Source: Chrysochromulina parva (Eukaryota > Haptophyta > Prymnesiales > Chrysochromulinaceae). Taken from it: a stretch of 22,530 nt of DNA. The stretch is from the NCBI GenBank assembly GCA_002887195.1, contig PJAB01000650.1, positions 1 through 22,530 on the forward strand. Direction: 5' to 3'. Each line of letters opens with the position of its first letter. Position 1 is the stretch's first letter. The notes under the pieces are model-generated. The model saw only the letters and a program-made list of their open reading frames with translations. It ran no database searches and was not told where the DNA came from. Both the position numbers and the translations under genes were made by a program. This document shows, piece by piece, positions 17,958-22,530 of this stretch.

Positions 17958-20900
17958 ATGGCGGTCAATGTGCTGCTGCGCCTCAGTGCGCGCGGCGAGG
18001 CGCTCATCGCCGAGCTCCTGCGCGTCTCCGACCACGTGCCGGCCTTCTTTGCGTTGGGCGACAAGACCGAGCAGAAGCTGTACTCTGACTTGCTGATGGA
18101 CTTTGCGTACCTGAAGACGCCCGCGCTCTTCGAGCACAAGATCGAGTCGTCGGCCGAGCTCATCGCGCGCGACAGCGAGGTGTGGGACGTGCACGGGAAA
18201 AGAATCGAGCGCCTGTTCGACCTCTTCCAGTCGATCTACATTTACATCAAGGACTTTGTCAAGGTTGTCGCGGACCTGCGCGACGGCGTGTACCTGCAGC
18301 AGACAGTGGAGGGCGTACTGCTCGACGACGAGGGCAAGCAGGTCATGTGCGAGTGCCTCTACCTCTATGGTGTCCTGCTGCTCCTCCTCGATGCGCGCAT
18401 CGACGGCGCGGTGCGCGAGCGCATCGTCGTCGCCTACTATCGGCACAAGGGGCAGTCGGCGATCGAGTCGATCGAAGACATGGAGTTGCTGGTGAAGAGG
18501 ACGGGCTACGTGTCGAACGTGCTCGATCGCAACGGCATGCAGCGCCGCCCGCCCGGCTACCCCGAGGAGTACCTCAACCGCCTCGTGCGCAAGTTGGGTA
18601 TGCCGCCAGCGCTGGTGCTCATGATGATCGACAGGCTTCGCTCGGAAGACATGTACTCGCAGATCCCCTTGTACCCTAAAATGGACCTCGCCTCGCATGC
18701 ATGTGCTCATCACGGCGCCATCTCCTCTTCCCCACAGGTACTCGCAGATCCCCTCGTACCCTATGCCGCAGCACCGCTCGACGGCGCTCGCGACGCAGGC
18801 GCGCATGCTCTACATCATCCTCTACTTCGCGCCCGATGTGCTCGACGAGCAGTCGCACACGATGCGCGAGATCGTCGACCGCCACTTCGCGGGCGCGGAC
18901 GCGTACTGGGTCGTGCCGTACTACATGGGCTTCCTCGAGGAGCTGCCGCACGCGTGGGAGCCTTACAAGGCCGCCAAGGCCGCCCTCTCGAACACGACCA
19001 ACGCCAACGAGATCAAGCGTCTCTACGCGCAGCACACGCAGAACCTGTCGGACTGCCGCAAGAAGTTGGCCCATTTCTTGACCGAGGGCGTGCTCACCGA
19101 GGAGCTCTGCCTCGAGCACACGAACGACCTGCTGCACTGCGTGCGCATGTGCAACGTGACGATCCGATGGCTGATGCTCCACCGGCGCGCGCGCATGCGC
19201 AAGCTACCCGTCGCCGACCCTGAGCAGGAGCGTCGCGAGGCCGAGATGCTGCTGCTCGTGCTGATGGACACGGCCCAGTTCGAGTACCAGCTTCGTCAGA
19301 TCTACACGGCACTGATGGACAAGAAGGAGGAGATGTGGGAAAAGTCGAAGTCGCAGGTGGTCAGCATGCTTCAGGAGCTCTCCGAGGCGTTCAAGGGCGA
19401 CAAGATCCTCTCGCGCATCGGCAAGGACGAGCAGCTCCAGCACTGGTTCTCCCAGCTCGCCGAGCAGGTCAAGCTTCTCGACGCGTCGGACATCGTGCAG
19501 AGTGGGCGCAAGCTGCATCATCTGATCGCGGCGCTCGTCGAGGTGGAGCAGTTCCACCAGATCGAAGCCGCGCTGCAGCTCAAGCAGTTCCTGCACGAGA
19601 CGCGTGAGCTTCTCACGCGCATGATCCGCGTCGTATCGGTGCGCGAGTCGACGCTGGTGACGCTCTGCATGCAAGTGCTCACCATGGCGCCCCCCTCCTC
19701 ACAGGTGCGCGAGTCGACGCTGGTGACGCTCGACGTGGTGTGCGACATGTCCTACGCCTGGCTGGCCATCTCGGACTACGCGCCGCTGATGCGCAACCGC
19801 ATCCAGCGCAACCCGTTCTCGGTGCTCAAGCTGCGCGCGACCTTCCTCAAGCTCTCATCGATCCTTGAGAGCCCGCTCGTGCGCATCCAGCAGTCCAATT
19901 CGCCCGACGAGGAGAGCGTCTCGCAGTACTACTCGTCCGAGGTGCGCTCTCTGCCTCGCTCTGCCACGCTCTGGAGGCTCTGCATGCAAGTGCTCACCAC
20001 GGCGCTGCCTCGCTCTGCCACGCTCTGGAGGCGCTGCATGCAAGTGCTCACCACGGCGCCCGCACCTCCCCACAGGTGGCGACCTTCATGCGCCAAGTGA
20101 TGCAGGTGATCCCTGAGAACATGTTTGCGATCCTGAGCGACGTAGTCACGATCCAGGCCAACGAGCTGCGCGAGCTCCCCGTCAAGGTGGAGCGAGATGC
20201 ACTGCGAGATTGGGCTCAGCTTGAGCTCCGCCATCGCCTTGCGCGCGCCACGCACCGAATCTCGGTGCTGACGGAGGGCGTGCTCACGATGCAGGTGTGA
20301 TGGGCTCGGAGGACCTCGGAGTGCCTCTGACGACCTCGGATTGCCTCTGACGACCTCGGATTGCCTCTGACGACCTCGGATTGCCTCTGATGACCTCGGA
20401 TTGCCTCTGATGACCTCGGATTGCCTCTGATGACCTCGGCTTGCCTCTGATGACCTCGGTGCTGACGGTGGGCGTGCTGTCGCGATGCAGACGACCCTGC
20501 TCGGCGTCGTCAAGGTGGATTCGAAGGAACTTCTCAAGGATGGCATTCGAAGGGAGCTCGTCCTGCAGCTCACACGCGCGCTCCAGTCCGGACTCAGCTT
20601 CAAGCCGGGCAAGCCCGCCGAGCTCGAGGCGGCGCTCGCACGGCTCGGTACACAGCTCGAGGGCTTCCGGCTCGCTCTCGAGTATATCTCGGACTACGTC
20701 AAGATCAACGGGCTGCAGCTGTGGCAGGAGGAGCTTGCGGGCGTGCTCAATTTTTACGTCGAGCAGGAGCGCAACGCATTCCTCAAGAAAAAGGTGCACT
20801 CATGGCAGTCGACATTCACACTGGCCGCCGAGGCTGCCAACCTTGCGCCGCCGGCGGCTTTCGAGCACTCCTTTTTTGGCCGGCTCGTTCGCGAGCTGCT

Positions 20901-21963
20901 CTACCTCACCGCGCCGCGCCGCGCAGTGTACGCGGAGGCGCTCGGCGGCTGGACCGACCCCACGGGCAAGGAGGTGGTGGGAGGGCGCATGCTGTCGCTG
21001 TTGCAGCGCGCCTTGGGGCGCGGTGGGCTGCGCGGCATCAGCTCGACGCTCGGCTTCATGGTGGCGGCGCAGCTCACTCGCTTCGTCGCCGTCTTCCAAG
21101 TCCTCGTCCAAGGCGAGCTGATGCTGCAGCTCGACAGGCTGCATGAGTCGCTCGTTCCGTGTAGCAAGCTCGCCGAGCGCCCCCCCCAGCTCTTCGCCAA
21201 CGTGGCCAAATGTGGAGCACAGCTGCTCGCCGAGCTGCATACAACAGTCTGGCGGTGCGGCGCGGCGCAGCTCGTGCGTGCACACGTGGCTTCGTCACTG
21301 CTCGGCACCACCGAGATTGATTGTCATCTACTCCACTCCATCCTCGCCACCGCGGATGCCGCGCTCCTGTCCGAGCTGCGCGGAGATCCCAAGACGAGCG
21401 AGCAGGCGCCCGGGACGGCGCCTGGCAGCACGCCCGGCGCCAAGAAGGGCGGCCTTGCTCTCGACCCGCACGCCGCCGGGCTGCACGGCGCGCGCAACGA
21501 GGGCGCCGCCGACCTCAGCCCGTACCTCGATGCGGCGGGTTTGTCGCGCCCTCGTGAGCAGGTGATGGTCGTCGCGCCGCCGCTCCACCACCTGGCGCTG
21601 CTCCTCGCCGTCTTCACGTCCACACAGCTCGCCAAGATGGCCTGGTCCGAGCAGCTCACGGCGCTCGTCGACCTGAAGGCCAAGCTCAACGACGACTCGA
21701 TCGACGGCGTGCCGCTCGTGTGCGGCATCGCGACGCTGCTTCGTCAGTTCCACAGCTCCACGGCCGACGCATACGTAGAATACCTCTCGCAGTTTGCGCG
21801 CGCGATGCTGCATAGCACCTTTGCGGCCAGCTCGGCCAAGCCGACCGAGGTTCCGCAGGACGTGTCCACGCTGCTCCAGTACCTCGACCTCTTCCGCAGG
21901 CACGCGAATGTGCGCGTGCCGTCGCTCGAGCTCTACCAGCGCGCCATCGGCATGATGCAATGA
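17958..21963 (+). CDS. WASHC5: WASH complex subunit 5 (strumpellin), 5 exons
   Basis: Exons 17958-18652, 18738-19638, 19705-19941, 20076-20294 and 20491-21963 join to 1,174 residues, close to human strumpellin (about 1,159). The match runs the whole length: IIAELLR-like N-terminus (ALIAELLRVSDHVPAFF), DGVYLQQTVEGVLLDDEGKQ, EHRSTALATQA-like QHRSTALATQARMLY, CNVTIRWLMLH, LLLVLMDTAQFEYQL, LKLRATFLKLSSILESPLVR, SVSQYYSSEV, LTEGVLTMQTTLLGVVKVD, and a C-terminal ATLLRQFHSS. Strumpellin is a scaffold of the WASH complex, which activates Arp2/3 actin nucleation on endosomes. The frame is open to an ATG at 17832, but the ATG at 17958 has a G at -3 and +4 and begins next to the conserved region, so it is preferred. 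Two introns were set by exact homology at the joins. Confidence 0.95.
18653..18737 (+). mobile_element. Introner-like intron 1 of WASHC5 (TGCATGCA family)
   Basis: 85 bases. The first 26 (18653-18678) recur at 18738-18763 with one mismatch. The core is GCATGCATGTGCTCATCACG and the end CTCTTCCCCACAG. Splicing gives RLRSEDMYSQIPSYPMPQ, matching strumpellin; unspliced sequence would repeat YSQIP.YP. Confidence 0.94.
19639..19704 (+). mobile_element. Introner-like intron 2 of WASHC5 (in-frame, 66 bases)
   Basis: The first 27 bases (19639-19665) recur exactly at 19705-19731. The core is TGCATGCAAGTGCTCACC and the end CCTCCTCACAG. It is a multiple of three with no stop, so open-frame prediction runs through it. 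Strumpellin alignment requires its removal (RVVS joined to VRESTLVTLDVV). Confidence 0.9.
19942..20075 (+). mobile_element. Introner-like intron 3 of WASHC5, internally duplicated
   Basis: 134 bases with two tandem copies of a block of about 50 bases, each with CTCTGCCACGCTCTGGAGG followed by TGCATGCAAGTGCTCACC; it ends CTCCCCACAG. Splicing gives QYYSSEVATFMRQVMQVIPE in phase 0. Its opening bases do not clearly copy the next exon. Confidence 0.9.
20295..20490 (+). repeat. WASHC5 intron 4: 20-bp minisatellite plus exon duplication
   Basis: Seven tandem 20-base units (TTGCCTCTGAYGACCTCGGA, first variant) fill 20321-20460. The intron's last 36 bases (20455-20490) are an imperfect copy of the last 34 bases of the upstream exon (20261-20294), which supplies the AG acceptor. 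Splicing gives EGVLTMQTTLLGVVKVD, as in strumpellin. Confidence 0.92.
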
Positions 21964-22402
21964 GGTTGAGCGCTGATTTCACGCCCGGGGGTGTGATTTC
22001 ACAGGGGGCTGTGATTTCACGCCCGGGGGTGTGTTTCCATGGCTTCTCAAACACCCCCCCCTGTGATTTCACACACTTCTGTGAATTCACACCCCAACCT
22101 ACGAAAACGCACCCTACTGACGAATCTCATGGGGGTGTAGGAGCGCAGGGTGTAGAGTCAGAGCCGAGCTGGACGTTGCGGCTGCGCGTGTGGCAAAGCA
22201 GGCTTGTTGGCGTTGCGGTTGGATGCGAGGCCAGGCCGACGCGCGGGATCGACGCCGCGCGAGGCATGGGCGATAGACTCTCGCGTGTTTTCGTGTTACA
22301 CGACACACCAAAGTTTGTCGCATTGGGAGTCGAAAATATGCGATTGCTGAGGGGGCCCCGCCCGACCTAGAAGCTTGCCTTGCTAGTTCTACCGTCGAGA
22401 GT
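21964..22402. other. Convergent intergenic region after WASHC5
   Basis: About 440 bases between the WASHC5 stop and the stop of the RING-finger gene. It holds a TGATTTCAC-based repeat cluster and otherwise nothing recognisable. Short + strand frames here lack homology. Confidence 0.55.
21974..22095 (+). repeat. TGATTTCAC repeat cluster
   Basis: TGATTTCACGCCCGGGGGTG occurs exactly at 21974-21993 and 22012-22031, with further TGATTTCAC-like units near 21994 and 22064 and TGAATTCAC near 22082. It begins 10 bases after the WASHC5 stop and so lies in its 3' untranslated region. Confidence 0.75.
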
Positions 22403-22530
22403 TCAGCAGGTTGTGATCCACGCTCGCCACTCCTTCTCGAGGGCCGTACGCGACACCTCCTGCTTGCAGAGCGCGCACTGCGGCGAGGGCGCGGACTGCA
22501 CCCACCACGTGCGTATGCAAGAGCGATGAA
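22403..22530 (-). CDS. RING-finger protein, C-terminal end (partial)
   Basis: The - strand frame enters from the right edge and ends at a TGA (22405-22403). It encodes about 41 residues, starting HRSCIRTWWVQ, then PQCALCKQEV, and ending RAWITTC. The spacing H-x2-C, 13 residues, then C-x2-C fits the second half of a RING-H2 zinc finger. The two bases before the His codon (TT) allow the Phe usual at that place. RING-H2 proteins are mostly E3 ubiquitin ligases acting with an E2 enzyme. The first zinc ligands and the rest of the protein lie outside the window. It converges on WASHC5. Confidence 0.7.
   Translation of the reverse strand, partial: HRSCIRTWWVQSAPSPQCALCKQEVSRTALEKEWRAWITTC

Noticed and set aside
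17607..18806. 399-codon - strand frame over the WASHC5 start
   Set aside because: It is antisense to conserved strumpellin codons and spans the kinase start; a shadow frame.
18697..20100. Continuous + frame suggesting WASHC5 has no intron at 19639-19704
   Set aside because: Reading through duplicates VRESTLVTL and adds residues absent from strumpellin. The segment carries the introner core and ends CCTCACAG.

Overview
The window is nuclear DNA of a strongly GC-rich eukaryote, most likely a unicellular alga or other protist. The evidence is spliceosomal GT-AG introns, a WASH-complex subunit, a TRPM-type cation channel, EF-hand proteins and a receptor-like protein kinase. The introns belong to repeated sequence families (introner-like), as reported from several algal groups. 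The lineage (haptophyte, pelagophyte, dinoflagellate or other) cannot be settled from this window alone.

Layout from left to right. (1) 1-1863, + strand: 3' part of an unrecognised IQ/coiled-coil, Ala-rich protein, open at the left edge. (2) 1864-2674: convergent intergenic region with a GTAA repeat, a hairpin and a palindrome. (3) 2675-12439, - strand: one very large gene rebuilt here from 14 exons. It encodes a TRPM-like ion channel of about 2,730 residues: SLOG domain, TRPM homology region, six-helix channel with TRP helix, coiled coil, Gly/Pro-rich linkers, then about 14 EF-hands in seven pairs. (4) 13026-13853 and 14289-15365, - strand: a tandem pair of paralogous proteins of unknown function; one carries EF-hand loops. 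(5) 15931-17740, - strand: a two-exon Ser/Thr-type protein kinase with an N-terminal membrane anchor. (6) 17958-21963, + strand: a five-exon gene for strumpellin (WASHC5), head-to-head with the kinase. (7) 22403-22530, - strand: the last codons of a RING-finger protein, cut by the right edge.

The most unusual signal is in the introns. Eighteen introns (one tentative) were placed in three genes by protein homology and frame continuity. Seven share a core around TGCATGCAAGTGCTCACC and end in CCCCACAG or CCTCACAG. Most others are built from GATTGCCTC units and end near CTCATCAG. In 17 of 18 the downstream exon begins with GT. In about ten, the first 9-29 intron bases copy the first bases of the downstream exon. 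This fits elements that inserted just 5' of a GT, brought their own 3' splice site and took the duplicated GT as 5' splice site. One TRPM intron carries a fragment of another locus's exon, which suggests intron-to-intron copying.

The genes do not form an obvious pathway. Calcium binding recurs (TRPM/EF-hand channel, EF-hand paralogue, possible IQ motif), and WASHC5 points to endosomal actin control.
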